Of a stretch of 64,000 bases of DNA, positions 30,979 to 39,733 are shown in pieces. The stretch is from Serratia microhaemolytica (GTDB lineage: Bacteria; Pseudomonadota; Gammaproteobacteria; Enterobacterales; Enterobacteriaceae), in assembly GCF_004011885.1 (NCBI RefSeq), contig NZ_SBEF01000001.1:163885-227884 (forward strand), in the 5' to 3' direction. The position numbers and the translations under genes were made by a program. Numbering within the stretch: position 1 is the first letter of the stretch; each line of letters starts with the position of its first letter. Under the pieces are notes generated by a model that did no database searches, was not told where the DNA came from, and worked only from the letters and a program-made list of their open reading frames with translations.

Positions 30979-32496
30979 ATGTCTGAGCAACAAGCACACA
31001 GCGCCGAGCAGGTGTTAGATCTCAACAACGAGTTGCAGTCACGCCGGGAAAAACTCGCCGCGCTGCGCGAAAATGGCATTGCGTTTCCGAACGATTTCCA
31101 GCGTGATACCACTGCCGATGTGCTGCACACGCAGTACGATGACAAAGAAAACAGTGAACTGGAAGCGTTGGGTGTTGAAGTGAGTGTCGCTGGCCGAATG
31201 ATGACACGTCGCATCATGGGCAAAGCCTCTTTCGTCACCCTGCAAGATGTGGGTGGACGCATTCAGCTCTATGTCGCACGCGATGACCTGGCAGAAGGCA
31301 TCTACAACGAACAGTTTAAAAAATGGGATCTGGGCGATATTCTCGGTGCTCGTGGCAAACTGTTTAAGACCAAAACCGGTGAACTATCGCTCCACTGTAG
31401 CGAACTACGCCTGTTAACCAAAGCATTACGCCCACTGCCGGATAAATTCCACGGCCTAGCGGATCAAGAAACCCGCTATCGCCAACGCTACCTGGACTTG
31501 ATCGCTAACGAAAACTCACGCAACACCTTTAAAATTCGTTCCCACGTCATGGCCGCAATCCGCAACTTTATGGTCTCGCGCGGCTTTATGGAAGTGGAAA
31601 CCCCGATGATGCAAGTGATCCCTGGTGGTGCTTCTGCACGCCCATTTATCACCCATCACAATGCGCTGGATATTGACATGTACCTGCGCATCGCACCAGA
31701 GCTATACCTCAAACGCTTAGTTGTCGGTGGTTTCGAGCGGGTATTTGAGATCAACCGCAATTTCCGCAATGAAGGTGTGTCACCACGCCACAACCCAGAG
31801 TTCACCATGATGGAACTCTATATGGCTTATGCCGATTACCGTGATTTAATCGAACTGACTGAATCGCTGTTCCGCACAGTGGCACAACAGGTACTCGGCA
31901 CCACTCAAGTCCCGTATGGCGACGCCCTGTTCGATTTTGGTCAACCCTTTGCCAAACTGACCATGCGTGAAGCAATCAAAAAATATCGACCAGAGACAGA
32001 ACTGAGTGATCTGGACGATATGGCAAAAGCAGTCGCGATTGCCGAATCGATTGGCATCAAAGTGGAAAAAAGCTGGGGCTTGGGTCGCGTGGTAACTGAG
32101 ATTTTCGAAGAGACAGCCGAAAGCCATCTGATCCAGCCGACCTTCATCACTGAATATCCGGCTGAGGTCTCACCGTTGGCTCGTCGTAACGATCACAACC
32201 CAGAGATCACTGACCGCTTCGAATTCTTTATCGGTGGACGCGAGATCGGCAACGGTTTTTCGGAATTGAATGATGCAGAAGATCAGGCACAACGTTTCGC
32301 TGATCAAGTTGCAGCGAAAGATGCTGGTGACGATGAAGCGATGTTCTACGATGAAGATTACATCACCGCCCTCGAACATGGCTTGCCACCAACAGCAGGC
32401 CTTGGGATCGGTATTGATCGTATGGTGATGCTATTGACCAACAGCCACACCATCCGTGATGTGATCCTGTTCCCTGCCATGCGACCAGGCAAATAG
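30979..32496 (+). CDS. lysS: lysyl-tRNA synthetase, class II
   Basis: Charges tRNA-Lys. The 505-residue protein, identical in length to E. coli LysS, has an N-terminal OB-fold anticodon-binding domain ([21 protein letters not shown]) and the class II motifs: [10 protein letters not shown] (motif 1), [20 protein letters not shown] (motif 2) and [14 protein letters not shown] (motif 3). It is co-transcribed with prfB. Confidence 0.98.
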   Translation: MSEQQAHSAEQVLDLNNELQSRREKLAALRENGIAFPNDFQRDTTADVLHTQYDDKENSELEALGVEVSVAGRMMTRRIMGKASFVTLQDVGGRIQLYVARDDLAEGIYNEQFKKWDLGDILGARGKLFKTKTGELSLHCSELRLLTKALRPLPDKFHGLADQETRYRQRYLDLIANENSRNTFKIRSHVMAAIRNFMVSRGFMEVETPMMQVIPGGASARPFITHHNALDIDMYLRIAPELYLKRLVVGGFERVFEINRNFRNEGVSPRHNPEFTMMELYMAYADYRDLIELTESLFRTVAQQVLGTTQVPYGDALFDFGQPFAKLTMREAIKKYRPETELSDLDDMAKAVAIAESIGIKVEKSWGLGRVVTEIFEETAESHLIQPTFITEYPAEVSPLARRNDHNPEITDRFEFFIGGREIGNGFSELNDAEDQAQRFADQVAAKDAGDDEAMFYDEDYITALEHGLPPTAGLGIGIDRMVMLLTNSHTIRDVILFPAMRPGK

Positions 32497-32544
32497 CCCT
32501 CGCAACCCCCAACAAGCGTAGCGCTAACATACGCCAAACACCGC

Positions 32545-32574
32545 CAGAGTCACCAACCGATCTTGGTGACTCTG
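32545..32574 (+). terminator. perfect hairpin after lysS
   Basis: CAGAGTCACCAA and TTGGTGACTCTG form a perfect 12-bp stem with a 6-nt loop, 48 bp after the lysS stop. The T-tract is poor (CTGTTAATAA), but position and stability make a terminator the natural reading. Confidence 0.65.
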
Positions 32575-32682
32575 CTGTTAATAACCCGGCAACCGCAGCA
32601 ACAACTGTGCCATCAACGTTATCCAACATGGCAACAACTCGGCTTTAGTGCCACATTATTTGCGATTATGCTATCGTGCCAC

Positions 32683-32710
32683 TTGCTCAGCACAAATAAG
32701 CGGTTATAAT
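32683..32710 (+). promoter_or_regulatory. promoter of the tRNA-Gly gene
   Basis: A perfect -10 box TATAAT at 32705-32710 stands 18 bp before the tRNA. TTGCTC at 32683-32688, 16 bp upstream of it, is a weak -35 candidate. Confidence 0.6.
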
Positions 32711-32728
32711 GCCAGCCAGATCGCTCAT

Positions 32729-32802
32729 GCGGGTGTAGTTCAATGGTAGAACGGCAGCTTCCCAAGCTGCATACGAGGGTTCGATTCCCTTCACCCGCTC
32801 CA
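32729..32802 (+). tRNA. glyU: tRNA-Gly (anticodon CCC)
   Basis: 74-nt cloverleaf with encoded CCA. The acceptor arms GCGGGTG and CACCCGC pair, the anticodon loop reads CTTCCCAAG with anticodon CCC, and the T arm contains GGTTCGATTCC. It closely matches E. coli glyU. It stands alone between lysS and the lipoprotein gene. Confidence 0.97.
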
Positions 32803-33163
32803 AACGCACTTCCTACACCCGCTGCTGCAGTCCATCAACTTCTGTAAAATAGAGACATTCAGTCAAGCCCTGTCAGCGTAACGCCGACTCGATTATCCCG
32901 AAATTTACCACTCATATGGGCGTAGACAGAGGGGTGCCAGATTACATATTCGCCAAAAATTCAGCGAGCAGGCTCAATGTCTGGATACCTGCCCCTGTTG
33001 CAGTTGAACAGCTTACTTAACTCAGTGTCCGATTGTTCTCGACGACTATCGCAAGCTGACAATCGGCAAAAGAACAGAACACATGCTACCGCTATGGTGA
33101 ACTATAAGGTTACCCCTGCCAGTACATCTGTTTTACAAAACAGATGTACTGGTTCAAGGTGAA
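32803..33163. other. gene-free region after tRNA-Gly
   Basis: About 360 bp without a supported gene. It ends with the striking perfect inverted repeat at 33119-33152. The short reading frames present have no protein-like features. Confidence 0.5.
33119..33152. repeat. perfect 34-bp inverted repeat
   Basis: The left arm CCAGTACATCTGTTTT is followed by AC and by its exact complement AAAACAGATGTACTGG. It lies 12 bp beyond the stop codon of the minus-strand lipoprotein gene. Read on either strand the stem ends in four T or A residues inside the stem, so it is not a standard terminator. It could be a transcript-end hairpin, a protein-binding palindrome or the scar of a small mobile element. Confidence 0.9.
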
Positions 33164-34198
33164 TCAGTTAATGATTTTCTTCTGGCGCAGTTGCTCCATG
33201 TCCTGTTCCCAGCGTTCGAGTTGTGGTTTAAGCCTGAATAAATTCTCGTTGATGGTCTGTCGTTTATAGACCAGCTTATTCTTTGCTGCATCTAGCTGAT
33301 AAAACGCTTTATATTTTTCTTGCTTCATTTTTTCTACATCTGCCTGCATTTTATTATATTCGGCACGATATTTTTCTGAATATTCATAAAATACTTTGGC
33401 TCTTTTATTCGCTAACTCATGGTCATAAATATTACCACCAGCTCTTTTTCTTGCTTCTACTGCTGGTTGGTAGACTTCCTGATTATATTTCTTCTCAAAG
33501 GCCGAAGTCGAATTTTTCTCTGCATAATCTTTGAGATCTCGCCTTAGCTTTTTGTCAGTATTTTCAGTAAAGCTAATCCGATTCTGTTGATTACCATTTT
33601 CATCCTTACCCCAAAGTTCATCGAGCTTTTTTTCAGCACCGATGATGTCATTATCGACTTGCTGCAATTGGATGGTCAGGTTTTCTATTGTCTGTTTTTT
33701 TTGTTGATAACTGCGCTTCGCTTCTGCCATTTTTTCCTTGAATTGACTAGAACCGATCACAATATACCCTTCGTGCTCATCGATACTTCCAATTATCTTC
33801 CCCTTAAATTCAGGTGCAGTCTGGATATCGAAGAAATTCACCACCCATCCTGTATCAGCACTACCTATGCTCGTTATAGTCGCACTAAAAGTGACTGCTT
33901 TGCCTTTTTTCCAGGTTTTTTCCAGAATAGTATAATCATTACCCAAACTACTTACTTGCTGGTAATAGTCATTTTCAGGTAAAAATTTTCCCACTGCCAA
34001 ATAGGTACGCAGATTACCTCGAACTAAAGTTTCAGTAAGTTTGATCTTATCCAGTTGTGCTTGCTCGCGAAACTCCTCTCTGAAATTTTCTTTCAATACA
34101 TCCTCTGGCGGCATATGTTTATCACGGCATCCACTCAACAACAGTACGAGTAATGCTATTCCCACAGTCAATAGACCTGTAAATCTCATTTTTAACAC
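33164..34198 (-). CDS. predicted coiled-coil lipoprotein of unknown function
   Basis: A 344-residue protein with a lipoprotein signal peptide (MLKMRFTGLLTVGIALLVLL followed by LSGC; lipidated Cys24, Asp at +3, so the final membrane is not certain). Residues about 25-165 look globular; the rest is rich in Lys, Glu and Gln and predicted to form long helices or coiled coil (KEKMAEAKRSYQQKKQTIEN, KMQADVEKMKQEKYKAFYQL). It may belong to the DUF1202-type enterobacterial lipoproteins, but I cannot confirm this. It is monocistronic and AT-richer than its neighbours, which suggests an accessory gene. Confidence 0.85.
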   Translation of the reverse strand: MLKMRFTGLLTVGIALLVLLLSGCRDKHMPPEDVLKENFREEFREQAQLDKIKLTETLVRGNLRTYLAVGKFLPENDYYQQVSSLGNDYTILEKTWKKGKAVTFSATITSIGSADTGWVVNFFDIQTAPEFKGKIIGSIDEHEGYIVIGSSQFKEKMAEAKRSYQQKKQTIENLTIQLQQVDNDIIGAEKKLDELWGKDENGNQQNRISFTENTDKKLRRDLKDYAEKNSTSAFEKKYNQEVYQPAVEARKRAGGNIYDHELANKRAKVFYEYSEKYRAEYNKMQADVEKMKQEKYKAFYQLDAAKNKLVYKRQTINENLFRLKPQLERWEQDMEQLRQKKIIN

Positions 34199-34637
34199 AA
34201 TCGCTCTTCCTTCTTTAATTGTTTTATTTATCTATAAAGAAATAAATAAAAAGTGTATTTTTATAAAAATAATGATATGCATTTCAGAAACCCTTCATTT
34301 TAATGAAAAGCAACCATCTCCATCAACTGAGCCTAAGCGCAGCTTGTGGTTGCAGATTAAATAATTAAGATGCAATGTCAAGATACAGCCCAAAAATTTA
34401 AATATGATTTAGCAATGCATTTTACTATCGTGACAAGATGCGCTGGGTATGATCGTGATTATGCACTACCATCAACTCACTTCATTTAACATTTCATTGA
34501 CAAAAATGCACGATACGTGCATCCTCTTGCGTAACTTATATCAGCACAAGCATGAACCTTATTAATAGCGTTTTATGTTGTGCATTATGAGGATTGTGAT
34601 GTAACTGCACTGGTTTTTAATCCATAGGTTGTAAATT
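34199..34637. other. AT-rich intergenic region before the DMT gene pair
   Basis: About 440 bp between divergent genes. It carries a TTGACA hexamer at 34498-34503 immediately followed by the palindrome at 34506-34522, probably the control region of the transporter pair. No gene is supported. Confidence 0.5.
34506..34522. promoter_or_regulatory. 7-3-7 palindrome, possible operator
   Basis: ATGCACG-ATA-CGTGCAT is a perfect inverted repeat that begins 2 bp after a consensus -35 TTGACA (34498-34503), so a protein bound there would sit in the spacer of the promoter. It lies 115 bp before the DMT pair. No convincing -10 hexamer is visible at 17 bp. Confidence 0.4.
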
Positions 34638-35096
34638 GTGACTGACAATATAAAAAATGTCTTTGTCGCTATTCTTAGCGGCTTCTTTCTTACCTTAATG
34701 TTTCAATCTAATAGCAACTTATCTGGACAAACCTCTCCGGTGATCGCTTCATGGCTGGCACACGGTACTGGCATGTTGTGTTCATTTATACTTGTTATTT
34801 TATTGATAAAGAAAGCACCATCAAAATCTAATACTCAAGTAAGCAAGAGACACAAATGGTTGTATCTCGGTGGCATTCCTGGTTCTTTTACTGTCATTTT
34901 GGCAACAATGGCAATTAATGGCGGGATCCCTCTCTCTAGTACCATTGCTCTTAGCTTGGTTGGGCAATTACTCTTTGGCTTTATTTCAGATCACTTCGGT
35001 TTATTCGGCTCAACAAAACGCAAGCTATCACGTAGTAGTCTGTATATCTTCCCACTGATCATTTCCGGTTGTTTTCTCATCATCTATAGCCTCTAG
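34638..35096 (+). CDS. small DMT-superfamily membrane protein, YdcZ/DUF606 type (first of a pair)
   Basis: A 152-residue inner-membrane protein with about five hydrophobic helices (ILSGFFLTLMFQSN, WLAHGTGMLCSFILVILLI, PGSFTVILATMAI and others). The pattern NSNLSGQTSPVIASWLAHGTG is typical of the DUF606 half-size drug/metabolite transporters. The start is a GTG at 34638 with only a weak ribosome site. The next gene is a homologous half 12 bp downstream, so the transporter is probably a heterodimer; the substrate is unknown. Confidence 0.8.
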   Translation: MTDNIKNVFVAILSGFFLTLMFQSNSNLSGQTSPVIASWLAHGTGMLCSFILVILLIKKAPSKSNTQVSKRHKWLYLGGIPGSFTVILATMAINGGIPLSSTIALSLVGQLLFGFISDHFGLFGSTKRKLSRSSLYIFPLIISGCFLIIYSL

Positions 35097-35108
35097 GGAG
35101 TAATTACC

Positions 35109-35564
35109 GTGGATATGCTTATTTTTATTGCGTTACTGAACGGGATAGTGATTAGCTCGGCGAGAGTAATAAATGGTCAATTGAGTACCTCAGTCGGTGC
35201 TTTGCATACATCGCTTTGGAACCATAGCGTGGGTTTTCTTTTTTTGACTCCGATAGTAGCTCTATTGTACTGGCAACAGTTAAGTCAATTAGATTGGTTG
35301 CAAATTCCCGCCTATTCTTGGCTCGGTGGTGTGTTTGGTGCGCTATTCATAGCAACCAGCAGCTACGTTTTTCCCCGCATGGGAGCGCTGAATACGTCAG
35401 TATTGATTATTGGCGGTCAGATGTGTTCGGCAGTTCTGTTTGATGTGCTCAGTCATGGGGGACGTGGTCAGATGATGCAACTGTTGGGTATCGCACTGAT
35501 CACCATCGGAATTATCCTATCTACACTTGAGAGAAATCATAATGATGACCGTCTATCTGAATAA
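35109..35564 (+). CDS. small DMT-superfamily membrane protein, YdcZ/DUF606 type (second of a pair)
   Basis: A 151-residue membrane protein, partner of the preceding gene. It shows the same family pattern (RVINGQLSTSVGALHTSLWNHSVG, AYSWLGGVFGALFIATSSYV, IIGGQMCSAVLFDVLSHGG). The GTG start at 35109 is preceded by AGGGAG; an ATG two codons later is an alternative. Paired half-size DMT proteins commonly need both halves. Confidence 0.82.
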   Translation: MDMLIFIALLNGIVISSARVINGQLSTSVGALHTSLWNHSVGFLFLTPIVALLYWQQLSQLDWLQIPAYSWLGGVFGALFIATSSYVFPRMGALNTSVLIIGGQMCSAVLFDVLSHGGRGQMMQLLGIALITIGIILSTLERNHNDDRLSE

Positions 35565-35774
35565 GCATTATTGACTCTGCCAATTTGAATACCGCTAACT
35601 GTGTGGTGTGATCGACGCCCTTTTCTGTGATGCCTGTATTGTCCTAGTGGCGATTAGATTCACAGCAGCGGAGCAGGAGATCCCACCACTACAGAGTTAA
35701 TGATGGGACAGTGTTGCTGGGTAGTGTCAAGCGATGCTGTAAGTCATGCTGCGCACAACCAGCACGGCTACAAC

Positions 35775-36188
35775 TTAGTGATGCTTATGATGTTTGTGTG
35801 GGTGCTTCTTCTTGTCATCATGCTTTTTATGGTGTTTCTTTGACTTATCATCCTTTTTCAATTGCTCTTTGTGCAGCGCTTCTCTTCTCTGTAGCTCTTC
35901 TTTACGTAGTGCTTCCCTTCTCTGCAACTCCTCTTTACGTAGTGTCTCTCTTCTGTGCAGCTCTTCTTTGCGTATCGCTTCCCTTCTCTGTAACTCCTCT
36001 TTGTGCAGTGCTTCTCTTCTTTGCAACTCTTCCTTAGTGATAACGTCTCTTGGTGGGGTAGCGTGATGCGGCATCTGATGCACTTCATGGCCTCGGAGAC
36101 TACTTGGCGCCATATTATCTGCAGCGTTAGCAGTGATAGCGCTGAGCATCAATGTGCTGTACGCCGCGATCGAGAGCAACTTGTTCAT
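35775..36188 (-). CDS. secreted protein with 11-residue KEELQRREALR repeats and a His/Lys-rich tail
   Basis: I start it at the ATG at 36188 (137 residues), which gives a clean signal peptide (MNKLLSIAAYSTLMLSAITA, cleavage after ANA). The mature part has five near-identical 11-residue repeats of the type KEELQRREALH and a sixth broken one, then a C-terminal tail of mainly His, Lys and Asp (KKHHKKHDDKKKHPHKHHKHH is its character). Eleven-residue repeats suit a hendecad coiled coil, and the tail could bind metal or polyanions. Function unknown; it is in the accessory region between the DMT pair and the aromatic operon. Confidence 0.75.
   Translation of the reverse strand: MNKLLSIAAYSTLMLSAITANAADNMAPSSLRGHEVHQMPHHATPPRDVITKEELQRREALHKEELQRREAIRKEELHRRETLRKEELQRREALRKEELQRREALHKEQLKKDDKSKKHHKKHDDKKKHPHKHHKHH
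35858..36048 (-). repeat. 33-bp tandem repeat array inside the coiled-coil gene
   Basis: About five and a half copies of a 33-bp unit encoding K-E-E-L-Q-R-R-E-A-L-R/H. The copies differ by few bases, so the array expanded recently or is kept uniform by recombination; the unit is a multiple of three and preserves the frame. Confidence 0.85.
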
Positions 36189-36505
36189 AAAACCACCTCT
36201 TAGCATAAAAAAACGGAAAATAAGACTAAAATGCAAAATAGCGGCGGATTTTTAGCATAAATAGCTAGGAAGAAAAAATAATAAAGTTAAATAAAATGTA
36301 ATGATGTTGATTAGCCTGTAGATGTTGCTTACCCATAGTTGACCGTTCATCAGTAGCCGTTGGCTTCCTGGCTGAAACACAAGTTAGCCTGTCGTGCTAT
36401 TGGTAATGGCATGGCGAGAAACGCGCATTTGCAAGTCAGCCTGTGGCACCCATGGTGCGCGATACATTGTGCCTACAGGCTGTAGCGGAGGAGTTCGAAT
36501 CGTGG
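36189..36505. other. gene-free region at the end of the aromatic operon
   Basis: About 315 bp between the stop of the ThDP enzyme gene and the repeat-protein gene, both on the minus strand. It must contain the repeat-protein promoter. I see no clear terminator for the 13-kb operon. Confidence 0.45.
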
Positions 36506-38143
36506 CTAGTAGAGCTTTTGTGGCGGCCCGGCAAAATTGAGTGCACCAATATGCTGCATCTCAACTTCAACCACTGAAGGACCACAATAGTTGATCGCTT
36601 CTGCCAATACGTTGTCGAACTGCGCGGCACTGCTCACCTTCCATGCTTTTAATCCCATCGCTTGTGCCAATTCACAAAATGCTGGGGTATGCAGTTGGTT
36701 GTAGTATTGACGCCCAGCGAAATATTTTTCCTGGATACCTCGCATGACACCATAACCGCCATCATTCATTATCAGCAGGGTGATATTGGTCTGCTCTTGC
36801 ACCATAGTGGCAAGTTCTCCTAGCCCCAACGCCAACCCGCCGTCGCCAACCAAACCCACTACTTTGCGTTGTGGATTGGCTATCGCGCAACCAATTGCCA
36901 TCGGTAGTCCCATGCCAATGGCGCCAGCCAGTGAGTGGATATTGTGTAACGCTGCATGGGCTCGGAATAGGCGGCTGCCCCAGACGCTGCCAGAAACCGT
37001 GATATCACGCACCAACAAGCCGTCAGCAGGTAGTGCTTTGTCAATTGCATCATTCAATTTGGCATATTCGCCACACTGCTCACGTAGTGCCGTCTCTGCC
37101 AGTTGTACTGCGGTAGCGATCTCATCGTCCCAAATGCTGTCTACTTTTTCACCGATAGAGAAACGGGCCGCCAATGCGTTCAGCAGCGCTTGGCAATCAC
37201 CGTGTATCTGTTCATCGGCCAGATAGTTGCGGTTAGCAGCTGCCGGGTTGATATCAATCTGAACCAGAGGTTGCGGCAGCGCTAGTGACCAGGTGCGGGT
37301 TTCATTACTGCGTAGCCGTGAACCCGCTACCAGTGTTAAATCACATTGGCGAATGATCGCCTCGACACTGGGTGAATTGTGGAATGCACGCAGGCTACGC
37401 GGATGGCTGTCCGGCAGAATGCCGCGCCCGTGGCTACTGGAGATCACCGCCACCCCAACATCGGCCAACTTTTTTACTGCTTCACTACAGGCTAGTGCGC
37501 CACCACCGACCCACAGTAGTGGGCGTTTGGCATTTTTTAGCCGTTGGTAGAGCCGTTCAACTGCATGGCCATCTGCCGCAGGCAGAGGTGGTGGCGAGAT
37601 CGCTTCACCCACCAGGTTTGCCGGGATCAGGCTGTTTTGAATGTCGATTGGGATCTCAACCGCCACTGGGCCGCAAGGTACAGTTTGTGCTTCCAGAATG
37701 GCTCGCTGGATCACTGCTACCGCTTGTTGTGGTGAATGTACACGGTAAGCCTGTTTTGAACAGGCTCGCAGGAAATTGAGTTGGTCTTTGGTTTCGTGAA
37801 TAAAACCGGCATCAGCATCCAAGTAGGCTTTTTCAACTTGGCCGGTGATGTGCAGTAACGGGGTGTTAGCGTTTAATGCTTCGATCATCGCGCCAACAGC
37901 ATTACCGGCTCCAGCTCCGGTGCTGGTAAGTGCCACACCTAATCCAGAGAAACGGCCATCAGCATCAGCCATAGTGACCGCTCCGGCTTCGCCGCGTGCG
38001 GGTACAAAGCGGATCGCGCCACGTTGCCCCACTGCGTCGGCAATCGGCAGGTTGTGGATCGAGATGATGCCGTATATCGTTGCGACTCGGTAGTGTTCCA
38101 ATGTGCGAGCTATCGCTTCGCCAACCGTGATTTTTTCGCTCAT
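36506..38143 (-). CDS. thiamine-diphosphate-dependent enzyme (2-oxo acid decarboxylase / acetolactate-synthase-like)
   Basis: A 545-residue ThDP enzyme with the usual three domains: Pyr (1-170, catalytic Glu52 in ARGEAGAVTMADADGR), central (about 190-330) and PP (about 350-545, ThDP/Mg motif GDGGLALGLGEL to MNDGGYG). The family includes benzoylformate decarboxylase, acetolactate synthase and oxalyl-CoA decarboxylase; I cannot assign the reaction from sequence. As the last gene of the aromatic operon, after an aldehyde dehydrogenase, a 2-oxo acid to aldehyde step is the natural guess. The ATG at 38143 lies 104 bp after the dehydrogenase gene. Confidence 0.85.
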   Translation of the reverse strand: MSEKITVGEAIARTLEHYRVATIYGIISIHNLPIADAVGQRGAIRFVPARGEAGAVTMADADGRFSGLGVALTSTGAGAGNAVGAMIEALNANTPLLHITGQVEKAYLDADAGFIHETKDQLNFLRACSKQAYRVHSPQQAVAVIQRAILEAQTVPCGPVAVEIPIDIQNSLIPANLVGEAISPPPLPAADGHAVERLYQRLKNAKRPLLWVGGGALACSEAVKKLADVGVAVISSSHGRGILPDSHPRSLRAFHNSPSVEAIIRQCDLTLVAGSRLRSNETRTWSLALPQPLVQIDINPAAANRNYLADEQIHGDCQALLNALAARFSIGEKVDSIWDDEIATAVQLAETALREQCGEYAKLNDAIDKALPADGLLVRDITVSGSVWGSRLFRAHAALHNIHSLAGAIGMGLPMAIGCAIANPQRKVVGLVGDGGLALGLGELATMVQEQTNITLLIMNDGGYGVMRGIQEKYFAGRQYYNQLHTPAFCELAQAMGLKAWKVSSAAQFDNVLAEAINYCGPSVVEVEMQHIGALNFAGPPQKLY

Positions 38144-38247
38144 GCTTTGCCTTCTAAGTATCTTGTCTGCGGTGTGGCATGCCGCCGATCACCGCTTAAT
38201 TTTTTGCCGCCAATATCGGCGGGGTTATCTGTCTGCTATCGCTAACT

Positions 38248-39717
38248 TCAATCGCTCCAGCCATTCGGCTGATGGTTTAGCGAGAGGTACAGGCTTTTTT
38301 GTTGCATGTAGGCATGAATACCGTGCAATCCCTTTTCTCGTCCTAGCCCGCTCTGTTTAAAACCGCCGAAGGGGGTGGCTATGGAGAAGGTTTTATAGGT
38401 GTTTACCCAGACAGTGCCCGCCTCTAGTTGTTCTGCCACTGCCATTGCACGGGTAAAATCACGGCTCCAGATCCCTGCTGCCAGGCCATACACTGAGTCA
38501 TTCGCCTGCTCGATCAACTGTGCCTGATCATCAAATGGCATCACCACCAGCACCGGGCCAAAGATCTCTTCTTGACAGACGCGAGCCTGATTACTCAACC
38601 CTTCAATAATGGTGGGCTGGAAGTAACTGCCTTGTGCCAGTTGTGGATCAGCCGGTATTTCACCGCCGATCAAAATCTTGCCGCCTTCCTGTTTCGCTAG
38701 GTTGACGTAATCGATCACAGTTTGCCGATGTTTGTGGTTGATCAGTGGGCCAAGGTGTACGCCGGGTGTGAAGGGATCACCAATGCGTAGTCCAGCCGTA
38801 AGCTGGCAGAGCCGTTCGAGCAATGGTTGATAGAGTGAGCGATGTACAAACAGGCGTGAGCCGGCAATGCAAGCTTGCCCTGCCGAGCTGAAGATACCGT
38901 AGCAGATACCACGCGCAGCTAGCTCAATATCAGCATCTTCCAGTACGATGGTTGGCGATTTACCGCCCAACTCCAGTGAAGTCGGGATCAGTTTCTCGGC
39001 AGCGATGTGGGCCAGGTGGCGACCTGTGTTGGTGCCTCCGGTAAATGAGATCTTCTTCACTAACGGATGGCGTACCAGCGCTTCACCTATCACCGAGCCG
39101 CGCCCAGGCAGCACACTGAGCAGACCGGCCGGTAAACCTGCCTGTTCAAACAGTTCAGCCAGTTTTAGCGCTATCAATGGCGTGGCTTCGGCAGGCTTTA
39201 AGACTACCGCGTTGCCTGCTGCCAGTGCTGGAGCAATCTTCTGCATTTCACTGGCGATCGGCGAGTTCCACGGCGTGATCGCCGCGATCACCCCCAATGG
39301 CTGATACTGACTGAGTGTCAACACATCGCGGTTACGCTGAGTCGGCAGTTCGCCTTCCAGTACTTCACAAGCAGCAGCGAAATAGCGTGCGGTGCCTGCG
39401 GCACTGAGCACCAGCGCTCGAGTTTCTGCCAGCGGTTTGCCATTATCACGTGATTGCAGTTGTGCCAGTTCCTCTACCTGCTGGGTGATCAGTTCACTGA
39501 CACGATGCAAGATTGTCGCACGTTGGTGCGGTAGCTGGTGGCGCCAACTGGCAGCTCGCCAAGCCTGCTCTGCGGCCTCGACCGCTTCGTTGACATCTTC
39601 AACGCTGGCAGCGCGCAAGCGGGCATTGAGGCTGCCATCGGCTGGGAAGGTCGAACTCATCTCTTCGCCCCGCCCTTCACGCCAACACCCTGCAACAAAG
39701 ATTTTTAACATTTCCAT
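38248..39717 (-). CDS. NAD(P)-dependent aldehyde dehydrogenase
   Basis: Oxidises an aldehyde to an acid. The start at ATG 39717 behind GAGGAGCAG gives 489 residues, the usual family size; a longer reading overlaps the previous gene. The Rossmann region has ITPWNSP and FTGGTNTGR, the general base is in LELGGKSP, and the nucleophile is the Cys in SSAGQACIAGSRLF. Sub-family could be 2-hydroxymuconic semialdehyde, betaine or benzaldehyde dehydrogenase. It lies 16 bp after the AspDH-like gene. Confidence 0.93.
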   Translation of the reverse strand: MEMLKIFVAGCWREGRGEEMSSTFPADGSLNARLRAASVEDVNEAVEAAEQAWRAASWRHQLPHQRATILHRVSELITQQVEELAQLQSRDNGKPLAETRALVLSAAGTARYFAAACEVLEGELPTQRNRDVLTLSQYQPLGVIAAITPWNSPIASEMQKIAPALAAGNAVVLKPAEATPLIALKLAELFEQAGLPAGLLSVLPGRGSVIGEALVRHPLVKKISFTGGTNTGRHLAHIAAEKLIPTSLELGGKSPTIVLEDADIELAARGICYGIFSSAGQACIAGSRLFVHRSLYQPLLERLCQLTAGLRIGDPFTPGVHLGPLINHKHRQTVIDYVNLAKQEGGKILIGGEIPADPQLAQGSYFQPTIIEGLSNQARVCQEEIFGPVLVVMPFDDQAQLIEQANDSVYGLAAGIWSRDFTRAMAVAEQLEAGTVWVNTYKTFSIATPFGGFKQSGLGREKGLHGIHAYMQQKSLYLSLNHQPNGWSD

Positions 39718-39733
39718 AGTCTGCTCCTCTATT

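Noticed and set aside
32977..33162. 61-codon frame over the perfect palindrome
   Set aside because: It reads through the inverted repeat and lacks a ribosome site.
35858..36048. Possible CRISPR array
   Set aside because: The 33-bp units are directly adjacent without spacers and lie in a coding frame, so this is a protein repeat. No other CRISPR-like pattern was seen.
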